Assembly: GCA_963691655.1 (NCBI GenBank)
Contig: OY829327.1
Span: 64,616,079-64,680,078 of the forward strand
DNA length: 64,000 bases
Direction of reading: 5' to 3'
Source: Toxonevra muliebris
Taxonomy: Eukaryota > Arthropoda > Insecta > Diptera > Pallopteridae
Of this stretch, positions 1 through 11,183 are shown piece after piece (positions within the stretch are counted from its first letter, which is position 1; each line of letters opens with the position of its first letter). Position numbers and translations under genes: made by a program. The notes under the pieces were generated by a model. That model saw only the letters and a program-made list of their open reading frames with translations, did not search any database and was not told the origin of the DNA.

Positions 1-648
1 ATTGGTCCTACAAAAAATTGGCCAAAGAATTGAAGGTCTGCCGTCAAACTGTTTCCAATGTTATTAAACAGTTTCAGGAGAATTTGACCATCGATAGGAA
101 ACCTGGTTCGGGAAGAAAACAAGGACCACATGATATTGGGAAAGCCAAGAAAATAGAAAGCATATTGAAAAGATCTCCAAACACATCTGGTAGAAAAGCT
201 GCCCGGTTAGCCCAGTGCTGTGACTACTTGGTGCGAAAAGTTAAAACCAATGCAGGTTTGAAAACAAAAAGTTCCAGACAGGAATGCAGCAAAAAATTTA
301 GAAGCCAAAAGTAGGGCTCGGAAATTAAAATCGAATTTCATACAAAAATATTTATGTTGTATAATGGACGACGAAACGTATGTACTGGCAGATTTTACGC
401 AGCGGGTCAAAATTTATATTTTGCTGATGCCAAAAAGGTGTCTGAAACAACTATCAAATCTCTAATGGAAGGCTTACCAAAAAAGGTCCACGAGATCATA
501 AATAGTGGTTAGAACTATAAAAGGTATATTTTTCTGTAACTTGTAAAATAATATCAATTAAATAAAAAAAATCAAAACTCTAAGACCAACCGTTTAAAAA
601 TTATTGAATTTTATATATGTTAAGATTTTTCGATCTCACTCCTTACTT
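1..648 (+). pseudogene. DD37E-type ITm transposon, internally deleted (copy 1)
   Basis: Cut off on the left by the window edge. The frame from base 3 gives the N-terminal helix-turn-helix of an IS630-Tc1-mariner transposase (KELKVCRQTVSNVIKQF, then GRKAARLAQ). A frameshift lies near 285. The resumed frame shows the first catalytic Asp in CIMDDETYVLADF (about 355-400). The sequence then jumps to the C-terminus (SETTIKSLMEGLPKK, about 445-510), so the second Asp and the Glu are missing. The 540-648 tail recurs inverted at 28430-28560, which ties this copy to the one there. It cannot encode an active enzyme. Confidence 0.85.
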
Positions 649-816
649 TACAAAACTATATATTTTGGTTTTTTCAAACGTAAAGGAACAATTTTCCGTG
701 GCACATTCGTATTCATTGCTATAACTTGTTAAATAATTTATGTAATTGCATTTAAAAATTCATTTGAACTCTTAAATATGTTAACAATACACTTTTACAA
801 TTGCTAAAATAATTAC
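649..816. other. AT-rich spacer
   Basis: No coding potential or repeat was recognised between the transposon remnant and the inverted-repeat element. Confidence 0.4.
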
Positions 817-1111
817 ACTGCACAACGGAATTTACCAAAAAGTTTTTTTCTATAACGTCTAATTTCTTTTTTATAACGGTTTTAAAAAAAATCACATATG
901 TATAAAAACACTGCACAATCGAATTGACCAAAAGGAAAAGCTCAAGAAAGTGAAAGTTGAAACTGGGTCTTATATGACAGCCTTAGAAGAAAAGAATAAC
1001 CTGCAAAACATTTTTAAAAAACACCAATACAAGCAGTAAGAAAAAAACATATGATTTCAACCAACGTACACATATATTAGGTATTTGAATATTCATAATG
1101 TCCTTCTCATA

Positions 1112-1192
1112 ATATAATCGTCTGTGGCTCAGTGGTTGAGTCGTAGCTTTTGCAACCGAAATTTTACCTGTTCAAACTCCGGCTGCTGAATT
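1112..1192 (+). repeat. tRNA-like (SINE-type) segment, left arm
   Basis: Contains TGGCTCAGTGGTTGAG, a full match to the Pol III box A consensus TRGCNNAGYNG, and downstream GTTCAAACTCC, close to box B. The anticodon region does not fold with a normal 7-nt loop, so this is not a functional tRNA gene. The inverted partner is at 2890-2965. Confidence 0.6.
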
Positions 1193-2889
1193 TTTTTTTT
1201 TTTAATTTTTTTCATTTTGTTTGTTGGAATATTTAAATTTTTCATTCTATTTTTATGTGTTGTATTATTTCCAATTATTTGAGTGCAAGCAATGAATATA
1301 TGTGGGAGATTCTCTGTCAACGGAAGATCCCTCCTCCCCTCCTAACCTCAAAAAAGGTAAAAAAAAAATCTGTTTTTCGGGTCTTACGCTTACCCAAGTC
1401 ACCATAAAACAACGGGAGAAGCCTATTTTTGTGTAATTTCAGTTGATGAACATGAATCTAATATTATTTTCCACGGGAAATGTTACGTGTTGTCCCTAAC
1501 CTCAAAAAATGAAAAATCCCAAAAAACAGTTTTTCGTGTCTCACGTGTCACAAATCATCAGAAAACTTCCCAAAAAACGTATTCTTCATTTTTCATTCCA
1601 TAACTTAGCTGTAATATACTTTAAGCATTACCCAGAAACAACGGCGTGAACTTAGTAGGTCTCTGGGGGAAAAAAGAAATTTTTAATTCTTTAGGACGAA
1701 TTACAGTTTTTCATGAGTTAAAATATTAGACGGAGTTTACGCTATAAACCCAATATTCGACATTTTTTACTTTCCTTATGAGAAGAAAAGAAAAATTAGT
1801 AGCAATTTCTTCCAACATTTATATGTATATTGATCTCTAATGGAAAATTGGTTTAACTTGATTAAAAAAAAAAAAAAATGCAAGTGCTGTGGTAGAAAAT
1901 AGCCATTCGGAGTGCACTATTGCTGGAGCTAATTAAAAGTATTTGAAAGTGATCAAAATTACACAAAGAGTAGTAGTTACTACACCAAACGAAACCGGTT
2001 AAAATCTTACATTTACATTTGAAAATTTTGTTCAACACGTTTTCGACAGACTTTTGTTTAATCTTTTGAAAAAGGAAAAAAAGTAACAAAATCCAAAATT
2101 TGACCTTTTTTAAATCAAAAATAGTTTTGAAAAAAGGAACGTTTTTTTGTGTCTAAAGAAATATCTTTGTAGCTATTGTAAATAAATTTCACGGTTTTTA
2201 AATTAAATTTTGTTAATTAGGTTTATTTACATTAGTTAAATTGAAATATAATATTATTTGAGTTAATTTGTTTTTAGTTAATGATACGCATTTTATAATG
2301 GCCGATGTTTTACTGTCGGTCTCATTTTATTGGTTAAAATTTTTACTGCTTATATTGTATGATTGTTATTGTTGTGTTTTTGGTGATGCCAGATCGCCAC
2401 ATTGCAATATAAACGAGTGCGTTCAATAAAATATAATTTTTTTATTGTTTGGATTTTCACCTTCAGGCAATAATTTTGGCCTTATTTAGTTTTCTACAAA
2501 AAAGGTGTACATCTAGGTTGAACATGTACTATAAAGCTGACTGTACATCGGAAAAATAAATTTTGTAAGAGGCCTATTTTGCACCGCACTTCTACAGAAT
2601 CAATGTATTTTCAAAAATCGGATTTTGACTTACACCACTTTAGCAAGCAACGGCTCATATTTTAGTAATTAGTTGAGATACTTTTGCTTTAAAATGAGTT
2701 TTCCCTGTAGATAATGGAGTGGTAAATTACACATTGCCTAAGATTCTTTGCTGAAGTTTTCCTTTAGAAATAATAAACAGAAAGAACAGAATTGTTGTCT
2801 TCCTATTTCGATGTCTTTAACAAATCTGAAACTGTGAAACTTAAAAAAGAAAACAAAGAGTACAGAACAATCATACCATTATACCATCA

Positions 2890-2965
2890 GCAGCCGGGGT
2901 TTGAACATGCAAAATTTCGGTTGCAAAAGCTACGACTCAACCATTGAGCCACAGACGATTATGAA
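2890..2965 (-). repeat. tRNA-like segment, right arm
   Basis: Reverse-complement partner of 1112-1192, again with box A (TGGCTCAATGGTTGAG) and box B (GTTCAAACCCC) on the minus strand. The boxes are conserved although the flanks differ slightly. Confidence 0.6.
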
Positions 2966-3142
2966 TATTCAAATACCTAATATATGTGTACGTTGGTTGA
3001 AATCATATTTTGTTTTTTTTTTTATTGCTTGCTTGTTTGGTTTTTACGCTCAGAAAAATTCTATCAGTCTATATTCACATCACATTTTTGTATTTGTGTT
3101 TTTTAAAAATCTTTTGCAGGTTATTGTTTTCTTTTAAGGCTG

Positions 3143-3386
3143 CTATAATTCGAGTATGCTGAACATCATGGCGTTTTCAGTTTTTCTATATATCATCTAA
3201 TTTTTTTATAATGGGTTAAAAAAAAGAAATGTCAATAAAGAAAATGTTTGTAGATTTTTAAACAAAATAAAAATCGAAAAACAATATTTTATATGCACGA
3301 TTTTTTTTTCAACCCGTTATAAAATAATTAGACGACATAGAGAAAAATTGAAAACGCCATTATGTTCAGCGTACTCGAATTATATA
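3143..3386. mobile_element. Hairpin MITE inserted in the right arm
   Basis: Arms 3143-3230 and about 3305-3386 are inverted copies of each other (TTCGAGTAtGCTGAACAT and ATGGCGTTTTCA in opposite orientation). It splits the right arm of the larger inverted-repeat element: sequence continuous in the left arm near 960-970 is separated here. It is therefore younger than that element. Confidence 0.75.
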
Positions 3387-3450
3387 AGATCAACTTTCCA
3401 AACTCTTGAGCTTTTTTTTTGGTAAATGCCGTTGTGCAGTGTTATTAATA

Positions 3451-3855
3451 AAATTTTGTAGGCATACCTGTATGATCTTCATCTACAGCTTAATAGAAAA
3501 CGAGTAGGTATGCTATTTACACTTGTTTAGGCATAACCATAAATTTTGAACAATAATTCAAACAAAATTAAACATTATTTTTGATTTTTTTTGGCATATT
3601 GATCTACGTTCAATATGTATCGTTCAATTTTCCTTTGGTTGTTTTACTTCCGGGCCAAACATTGTACAATATGCATTATTTTTATTAGGAATATATTGTA
3701 CTAACGAAAAATACTAGTCATGAGTGTCGCATCTTGTGCCATTTTTTATGGTCCTTCAAAGTGGACGTTAAAGAATGTTTTATGTAGTGATAAGGATATT
3801 TGGAGAATTTAAAATTTTCATGCGAACGTTTGCAGCTAGTAATTTTTGTTTAACA
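3451..3855. other. AT-rich, nothing recognised
   Basis: No coding frame, repeat copy or TIR seen. Confidence 0.4.
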
Positions 3856-4460
3856 CAAATTGAGGAGCTCCACAACAAAACGCAATAATTCCACTTTTTA
3901 AGTTTTTCGTTTTTTTGACTGGATTCAATTCTACATATTAAAATCTATGTAACCATTATTATAAACCATACCAAAGGTCAATAATTTAACTGCAATTCAA
4001 CACCAAAAATATTGGTTCAGACCTAAATGAAATATTTCCATTTCTATGCAATAAACAAATTCGAGATATTAATGAAAAGTTAATGAAAACATCAAAACAA
4101 TAACTTTTCATGACATCAAATAAACAGAAAATCACAATTTAACAAAATTTGAACTTTTTGAACTTTGAATTGTTCAAAGTACAAAGTCATAATCCCGAAA
4201 TCAAAACGCAACATCTGTAGAGGATTCATAACAAAATGAAATAAATACTAAGTGACGGACCAAAACGCAACATTTCCAAATTTTTTATATAAATAACTTA
4301 AAAATTAATTGCCAGATAAATTAATTTATTTATTATTTATGTTGTTGTTTAGTGAACTATTACACCATAACAATTTACTTTAATTAAATTTATTCGTTTA
4401 TCCAAAAAATCGTTCAGGTTGAATTATTGCGTTTTGTTATGGGCCTCCTCAATTGATTTG
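3856..4460. mobile_element. MITE with about 35-bp TIRs
   Basis: The left end AATTGAGGAGCTCCACAAC plus AAAACGCAATAATTC is matched, inverted, by the right end 4418-4455. Two further AAAACGCAACAT motifs occur at about 4203 and 4262, like subterminal binding sites. There is no ORF of note, so this is non-autonomous; superfamily not assigned. Confidence 0.65.
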
Positions 4461-5870
4461 CTTACTACCTATTCTAATTGAATTTTTTATTTATTTGATC
4501 TTTTATCTCGCCAAAAAATTAAAATATGTGTTTTCAAACTTGCTTTACAATTCTCACTTGACAAAGGCAAATTGAGCAACAAAAAAAAAGTTGTCAAGTC
4601 CAGCTGACTACCGACTAACCGTTGTAAAACAAAAAAATTACTATTTCGTTTTAGTAAGAGTATTGCCATTGCAAAATTATTCGCAAAGTTGCCTTTTTAA
4701 AACCTTCAAAATTGAAGTTTTGGTCAGAAAAGCGTCGCATTTTACCCATAGTGGGGTACTATAAAACTGATTGTTTTGTTTTAAAAATCTAAAAATATAC
4801 ATAATTTTCTGTAAGATAGACTGTTATAAAGTTATAATAATAATAAACGATCTTTTGGCAAAGTTCTAATTTAAAAACAACGAATTTCGCCCTAAATTAC
4901 TCCTTTTAACGGCTGTAAAAGCAAAAATAATAAAAAAATAATTCTGAACAAAATGAGCCTAGGTAGAACCAAATCCATCAAATATTTTTAAAGTTAGAAT
5001 AATATCCGCCTATTTGAAAAAGTATGTTGCGAGAAAAACGTGTTTAAAGAATCGTGCAGCTATCGCGCGACGTTAAATATATAATAATAATATAGTCATA
5101 ACATAGCGCCACAAAAAAAGTGTGAACGCGCGACGAGACCCACCCTATCCTATGGTTGTCGACACGCAGATTACGAATCCGAAGTCCATTTTATTAAATT
5201 GGTTCTAGTTTTCACATAATCTCAAAGTTTTCGAATTTTTAAAAGAAAATTTCTTGTTTTTTCAGATAACTCATTTTGTTTTTAAATAAAAGTTGTTATA
5301 AAGCATAGTTAAAAATGTCTTTGTGTTAATTTTACTAGTACAGCTATCAAATAATTTCAAAGCATCAAATTTTTCGAAAGCAATTTAATTCATTTTCCAC
5401 CAGTGGTCGAAAAATCAACCGGTGACTTTCGAATTTTCTGTAGGTTAGCGGGAACAAAATATAACTTATCAAACCACCAAATATGTAATTTTACACCTTT
5501 CTAAACTAAAATTATTTTTAGTTTGGGTCGGTTCGTATTTTTAGTTGTTTTTTTTTTTACAGTCACGCAAAGTGACTTTCACACAAAAAAAAAAAAAAAA
5601 TAACGTTCCGAGAGAATATTTCAAAATCTCGAAAATATTATTTCTTCGAATTTCAACTTGTTTTAAAATTATAATCTAAAGCAAAAATAATAATCGCATT
5701 CCATGGTTTACTTGCTGAAACCAGGTGAGCGCGAAAAGTACTGAAATCCAGACAGGCGAAAAATCGACCACGTACTTCTGAAATATTTATGAATAAACAT
5801 TTTCTTTTATGTTTATAACACTTGCAAAAAGTTTCATTGATTTTTACCCAGCGGTTTAGGAGCGATTGAA
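4461..5870. other. AT-rich, nothing recognised
   Basis: No supported gene. A slightly GC-richer patch at 5030-5170 was read in all frames without a recognisable product. Poly-A and poly-T runs occur near 5550-5600. Confidence 0.4.
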
Positions 5871-5874
5871 AATG

Positions 5875-6195
5875 GGTTAAAGATGATACCTTTATAACCA
5901 AAATGAAAAAAGGTGAAAAATCAGCCTGAATAAGCTTTAAAAATTTCATTGAAAACTTTTTGGAAATCATAGAAGTAAAAATTGTAAGCAAATGATAGCT
6001 TAATCGGTTAGAAATTATGAAAAATTGGGTTGTTCGATCTTGATAATTTTCCCGACAATCTGTGATTTCAGTGACGATCAAGGCGAAAGGTTCCATCAAG
6101 ATATAAGAAAAATATACCAAGGTAGATGGGATGTTAATATGATGGCCAATTATAATTGGCAACAACCAAAATGGGAATGAAATGAAACCAAAAAA
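5875..6195 (+). pseudogene. Fragment of a conserved TE-associated protein (GERFHQDI motif)
   Basis: The + strand, with several frameshifts and stops, gives SFKNFIENFLEI, then DNLCDF, then SDDQGERFHQDIRKIYQGRW followed by DVNMMANYNW at about 6070-6170. From memory, the GERFHQDI...RYQGRW...MLADYCW block is typical of a family of uncharacterised insect proteins that occur in many genomic copies. I do not know its function. The 206-aa open frame on the opposite strand is a shadow of this. Only the C-terminal part is present and it is broken. Confidence 0.55.
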
Positions 6196-6472
6196 AAAAT
6201 TAAACGAACGTCTTCCATGACAAACTCCCCAAGGGATTTTTCTAGTTTGGTGCGTAAGTTTTTTTTTATTCACAGTTAAAGTTGATGAATGTGGAGCGCT
6301 GTCTAATTACAAAAAATTAGTAAAAATTTAATGAAATAGTGCTTATTTCTTTTAATTGTTCTGCTTTTGGGGTCGAGGAATTAATTTTTGATGTTTCTGA
6401 AGTGAAACTTCTTTAACGAGGGTACATTTTGCAGCGGAAGTCGTGTTGTAGTTGCACTCATACGAAACTAAT
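6196..6472. other. Unassigned spacer
   Basis: No feature recognised. Confidence 0.35.
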
Positions 6473-7031
6473 AGGAAACGAAATTATGCTGTGTTAGTGT
6501 TTAGCGAACGAAGTCATATGGGGATGGACTGCAGACAATTATGCAGAGAGTCGACTTCTTTCAATTTTATCTCAATGTGCTTTAGTGAGAGCTTGATTCC
6601 ATATAGCTGAATTTCCTTTCATGTGTTATATACGTGTGCTACGTCATGTTTGTGCAGATAAATGTAGAGAGTATCAACAGAAAAGAAGCTTTAGAAAATA
6701 GAAAGAGGAAAACTTCAACAACAACGGTCAGTAAGAAACGAAGTTATGCAGTTGTTATTCGGCTACATAGAATCAAGCAGAGAGACGACTTATCGCATGT
6801 GCTTTAGAGAGATTCGATATAGCAGTCTCGGCTTGATTGCATATAACTGAACTTTCCTTTCATGTGTTATATACTTGTACCAGGTCGTGTTTGTGCCGAT
6901 AATTCTAAACAACGGAAAAGCAACAACAAAATAGAGAGAAAAGGACTGCAAAAACTTTAACTGAATTTGTTATTGTTATTTTTTAATAAAGAACATAGGT
7001 TCACTTCTACTGCGAGTGCTTGCAGACACAT
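6473..7031 (+). repeat. Repeat family B, two tandem units (copy 1)
   Basis: Two units of about 255 bp (6473-6728, 6729-6990) share GAAACGAAgTTATGC, TTCCTTTCATGTGTTATATAC and TTTGTGCCGATAA. They are followed by an end block, CACTTCTACTGCGAGTGCTT. Related copies lie at 8478-8875 and 30600-30890. Non-coding; perhaps the subterminal region of a larger transposon. Confidence 0.65.
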
Positions 7032-7180
7032 AATTTTTTTTTTGCATAGGACCTACGCTAGAGGGCGCTGTCATACAACTTTTTCTATTTTTTATGTATT
7101 ATATGTGTATTTAAGAGTGATATTTTTATTGTTTTTGAGGCTCAGAAATTTATTTTTGATGTCCGTTTTGCTCTAAAATA

Positions 7181-8051
7181 TACCACCTTGATCAAAAAGT
7201 TCCCGGAATAACCATCGTGTGGCGCTCCCATCATTCCGATTTGAGTTCTGTTTTTTTTTTTTGTTAAGTTGGTACATCTGTTGTTGATATTCCCTCTAAA
7301 TCATAGCTTGACATTTGCAAAAGTTACGTAGCCAAGAGTCATCATCATCATCAAGTCATCAAAAGGATCATTACTGGAGACGAGATGTGGGTTTATGATT
7401 ACGACACGCAATCCAGACATCAGGCAAGTGAATGACGTTCACTAAACGAGCCGAGACCAAAAAAACCACGTCGTTTTTAGTGAAAAAAGAAGGCAATGCT
7501 CACGGTTTTCATTGATTACAACGGTGTAGTGCATCATGAATTTTTGTCAGAAGGCCAAACAGTAAACAAGGAGTATTATTTGGGCGTTATGAAACGTTTG
7601 CGTAAAGCAATTCGCCGAAAGAGACCAGAATTGTGGACAGAAAACTCGTGGATTTTGCACCATGACAACGCACCGTCGCACAGTGCCATCATTATTCGTA
7701 ATTTTTTTACGAAAAATGCAACAAATACCATCCAACAGCCACAGAATTCACCTGATTTGGCTGCCTGTTACTTCTTTCTGTTCAATCGAGTTAAAAAACC
7801 ATTACGGGGAACACGTTTCAGCAGCGGAAGTAATGGTAAATTGAAGGGAAGTAATGGAAAAATCGAAGGAAGCACTGATGACATACCGAAAACCGAATAT
7901 AAAAAATGTTTCGTCGATTGGATCAAGCGCTGGCATAAGTGTGTTGTAGTCGATGGGGATTACTTTGAAGGGGACAATATAGATTTAGATGAATAAACTT
8001 GTATTTTGAATTTTCTGAATAAATTCCGGGAACTTTTTGATCAAGGTGGTA
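7181..8051 (+). mobile_element. mariner-like element, deletion derivative
   Basis: Inverted ends of about 30 bp (TACCACCTTGATCAAAAAG inward from both sides) are flanked by TA at 7179-7180 and 8052-8053, the mariner target duplication. At 871 bp it is shorter than the 1.3 kb usual for the family because the N-terminal DNA-binding region is missing. A close relative lacking the left end is at 63345-63832. Confidence 0.9.
7350..7996 (+). pseudogene. mariner transposase fragment with mutated third Asp
   Basis: First catalytic Asp in IITGDEMWVYDYD (about 7362-7400), followed by stops and a frame change. The frame from 7496 continues with HHDNAPSH (second Asp) and NSPDLAACYFFLF. The residue 34 after the second Asp should be Asp (PCDFFLF in the sister copy) but is Tyr. 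The C-terminal WIKRWHKC...DGDYFEGD block is intact. Dead as a transposase. Confidence 0.85.
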
Positions 8052-8477
8052 TATCTAATGGTGTTACAAAGCATAATAGCATTTTGTTTGAGAAAAATAG
8101 CATTTTTAATTAATTAATTTTTCATTTTTACTTCCAAATATTTTATTCTATTTTTTTGTAATTATAAAAATTTCCAAAAAAGTGTATGAATGATGATATA
8201 TTTACGTTTGTTACAAAGAAAAAAAAGTAATTTGTTTCAATTGTCTGAACCCAACTCTTTTTTCCCCATTCCTCCCATTTTCAAATTTTTTCTCCCCCAT
8301 TTCATGTCAAATTCTCACAATTTTGTTTTTTTGGAATAATTTTTTTTCTTTAAATAATTGTTCAACAAATAAAGTTGACACCATATTAGTAATTGACACT
8401 GTATTTCTAAAAGCACTTTTGTTTATATTAATTTGGGAAAAAACTTGTTCTACACTAGATGTAGAATGAGGTAAAGA
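8052..8477. other. AT-rich, nothing recognised
   Basis: Low-complexity AT sequence between two repeat-family B copies. Confidence 0.35.
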
Positions 8478-9320
8478 AAAAAAAAAGCTTAAGAAAATAG
8501 AGAGAAAAAGACTGCAAAAGCTTCAAAAATAACAGTCAATTGCAAAATCGCGTTTTTGTTACACTCTAACAAAACCGGTAAGAAACGAAGTTATGTTGTT
8601 GTTATTCGACTACATACAATCAAGCAGAGACGACTTCTTGCAGTTTTATCACGTGCTTTAGTGAGAGAGTCGATATAGAAGTCGCGGTTTGATTGCATAT
8701 AACTGAAATTTCTTTTCATGTGTTATATACGTGTATTAAGTCGTCTTTGTGCCGATAAGTGTGAGAGTATCAACAGAGGAAAACAACAACAAAGAGAGAA
8801 AAGGACTGCAAAAACTTCAACAGAATATTTTATAAATGTTTTCTAACAATTTTCTAATAAACAACATAAGCTGCGTTTTATTCTCCACTTACTTCTAGTT
8901 ATGTATAACTAGCAGCGATAATTGTATGGGAAAACAACAACAAAGCCGCAGAGATAACACGTACAATTATAGCTGTTATGTACATTTAACAAGTAGTTTA
9001 GCTACATAAATTTTATTGTGAACTGCCAATAGTGAAAGAAGAAGCAGGACAGTTTGCAAAAAAGCAAAAAGGGAAAAGATTCGAAATGGCTGCCGGTGAA
9101 AATAAGTTAAAATCATCGTTAATTATTCTTATAAAGGGTAAAAATTAAAAACAACTGTAATTCATTAAATGTTTCACCTCTAGCTGCTGAGCAGTTTCAT
9201 TGTGAATAACAATATAACGAAGAAGAGACTTAACAACTTGGTCGTTTTATTCGCACATGTTAAACTAGCTGGCTAGCACAGCTATAGTTTCACTTCTACT
9301 GTGAGTGCTTGCAGACACAT
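8478..9320 (+). repeat. Repeat family B copy 2 with flanking block
   Basis: 8478-8875 matches the units at 6473-6990. 9060-9275 carries a block (CATTGTGAATAACAATATAA and GAAGAGACTTAACAACTTGG) that recurs at 56720-56880. The copy ends with CACTTCTACTGTGAGTGCTT, the same end block as at about 7010. Possibly one longer element of which 6473-7031 is a shortened relative. Confidence 0.55.
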
Positions 9321-9749
9321 TTTTTGATTATAATTTATGAAAGAGACATCGAAATCTCTTTTGAAAAAAAAGTAGATACAATTCATTTATTTTTAATTTG
9401 TGGCACTATTTAATTTAATTTTATGCATTTTCCATAATTTTTTCGAATTAAATTCAACCCAAAACATTCTATTAAAATTCCCCCAAATATTGGAGTCATA
9501 CCGCCATTAAGAAATGGGGGAATTTCCCGCGAGTTGGCAAGCCTGGTCTAAACGGCCAAATTGACAGTGGTACTGATGACAGTAACATTAACGGTTGTGA
9601 TAATGAAAATATACCGAATTGAAAAGAAGCAAAAGTGCAGTGTTTTAAATTTATTTCATTTTTGATAAATTTTTTTCATAAACTTTTTTTGTATTTTTAT
9701 ATTTTAACAACGCCTTAAAAGTTAAAAATATGATATTTAAAATTTTTTT
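9321..9749. other. AT-rich, nothing recognised
   Basis: No gene or repeat copy identified. Confidence 0.35.
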
Positions 9750-9905
9750 TTGCAATCGATTTTAAACTAACTTCCCGATGAGCTAATATTATATTTAAAA
9801 TATATTAGCATCGGAAGTTTTTCAATTTTTTTCATAGATCAAAGCATTGCATTCATCGTGTTAAAATCATTGCTTAAGCGGGAGTAGAATGTATGTATAT
9901 GTGTA
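9750..9905 (+). repeat. Repeat family C (copy 1)
   Basis: Shares GCAATCGATTTTAAAC, CTTCCCGATGAGCTA, AGCATCGGAAGTTTTTCAA and ATCAAAGCATTGCATTCATC with 28975-29205. A short inverted piece is at about 56938-56968. Confidence 0.6.
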
Positions 9906-11183
9906 TATATACACAAATTCAAAGACAAATGAGAGAGAGAAGATACCCAATCGGACAAAATGAAAGTACTTTGCAGAGGAGTGAAATAAAATACCTTTTT
10001 TTCACTCCATTATACCTTATTCTGAAGCAGTTTTTTTTATAGTTTTCTCTTTTGATTGAAGACTGAATAAAAACACTATACTCGTTAGCTGCCCCTTCAC
10101 TGAAACAATGCAAGAGAACGATAATACGAACATCAGAAGTTAAACTTCGTATTTTATGCTCATATTATCGCATTATTGCCTCTCTGTATTCAAATCGGTT
10201 AACCCGATGTCTGCATTCAAATTTTATTGCGTTTGGAAAGGCGGATTTAACATGGTGGTAGCAGCATTACAACAAGAACAACGTAACAATAACGCTACTT
10301 TGTTGTTGCTAAAAATCGTAATTGTCAAAAGCACAAAAACAAATGCATGGAAAACAAAAAAAAACAAAGATTTTGACAGTTAAGATTATCTTCATATAAA
10401 AAAAATTAGAGAAGACATAGCTGACGCTGCTATCACCTATTATAATTTCGCCATGGCGTTTGGTTTCATATTAGCACAATGCATTATATATTTGCAGATT
10501 TTTGAAACTCCAATTCGTGTCAAATTGCCATCGATACAGAAATAAGGTTAATATATTTTTTCTGTTACTCTTTTCGTTTCCGTTCTTTCGTTTTTTCATT
10601 TTAATTTCTTGGCGGTTACATCGCGTCCGGGTGTATAAAAAACATTTGTGCTAACAAAAATATTAAAAGGTTTGTATAAAAATGCTTATTTTTTAATTTA
10701 TAATTAATTTAATTTAAATTATTAGATCGCGGGCATCAGTAGCAGTCACTTCAGATTATTATCGATAAAAGAAAAACCAAACTTGAAACGTGAAAAAGAT
10801 GGAAGGAAGCTCATTTAAATATAAAGAAGAAGTTATTTTTTTGTAATTATATATTATATCAATTTGTAAGATTTTTTCTACAATATTTCAATTATAAAAA
10901 TGACAATAAAAATTTAAAGTGAAAAAAAAAAATTATTTTTGTGTACATGCATAATTCATTTTAACAAACCAAATTTCTTCCTCCATTTAAACTCCACAAT
11001 AAAGCTAAAGTAAAGCAGTGTACTCGTCAATTGCAGTGAGACAGTGCAAGAGAATGATAATACGAACATCGTATTTTTTGTCGTATTATCGGTATTTTGT
11101 TTTACCTCGCAGCTTTAATTTTTTGTAAAATGTATTGCTTTGCTATGCCTTATTGCGGAGGTTAAATGGAGTGGACGAGAGTA
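9906..11183. other. Unassigned, with an internal direct repeat
   Basis: A block at about 10077-10170 (TACTCGTtA, GCAAGAGAAcGATAATACGA) recurs in direct orientation at 11022-11100. No protein recognised. Confidence 0.4.

Larger units (their letters stand above)
817..3450. repeat. Long inverted-repeat element with tRNA-like arms
   Basis: The left arm (about 906-1200) recurs inverted at about 2885-3445. Shared blocks are CACTGCACAACGG-type ends, an AAGCTCAAGA block, AGCCTTA...AATAACCTGC, a CAACCAACGTACACATATAT block, and a tRNA-like segment. A further copy of the end motif lies at 817. The right arm is interrupted at 3143-3386 by a separate hairpin MITE. The interior (1200-2880) is AT-rich and I recognise no protein in it. 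Transposon class unknown; a foldback DNA element is the simplest reading. Confidence 0.65.

Noticed and set aside
5030..5200. GC-richer patch as a candidate host exon
   Set aside because: No frame gives recognisable protein and no paired splice sites were seen.
5653..6273. 206-codon open frame on the minus strand
   Set aside because: It overlaps a conserved protein fragment readable on the + strand and has low-complexity, Phe/Ile-rich composition; judged a shadow.
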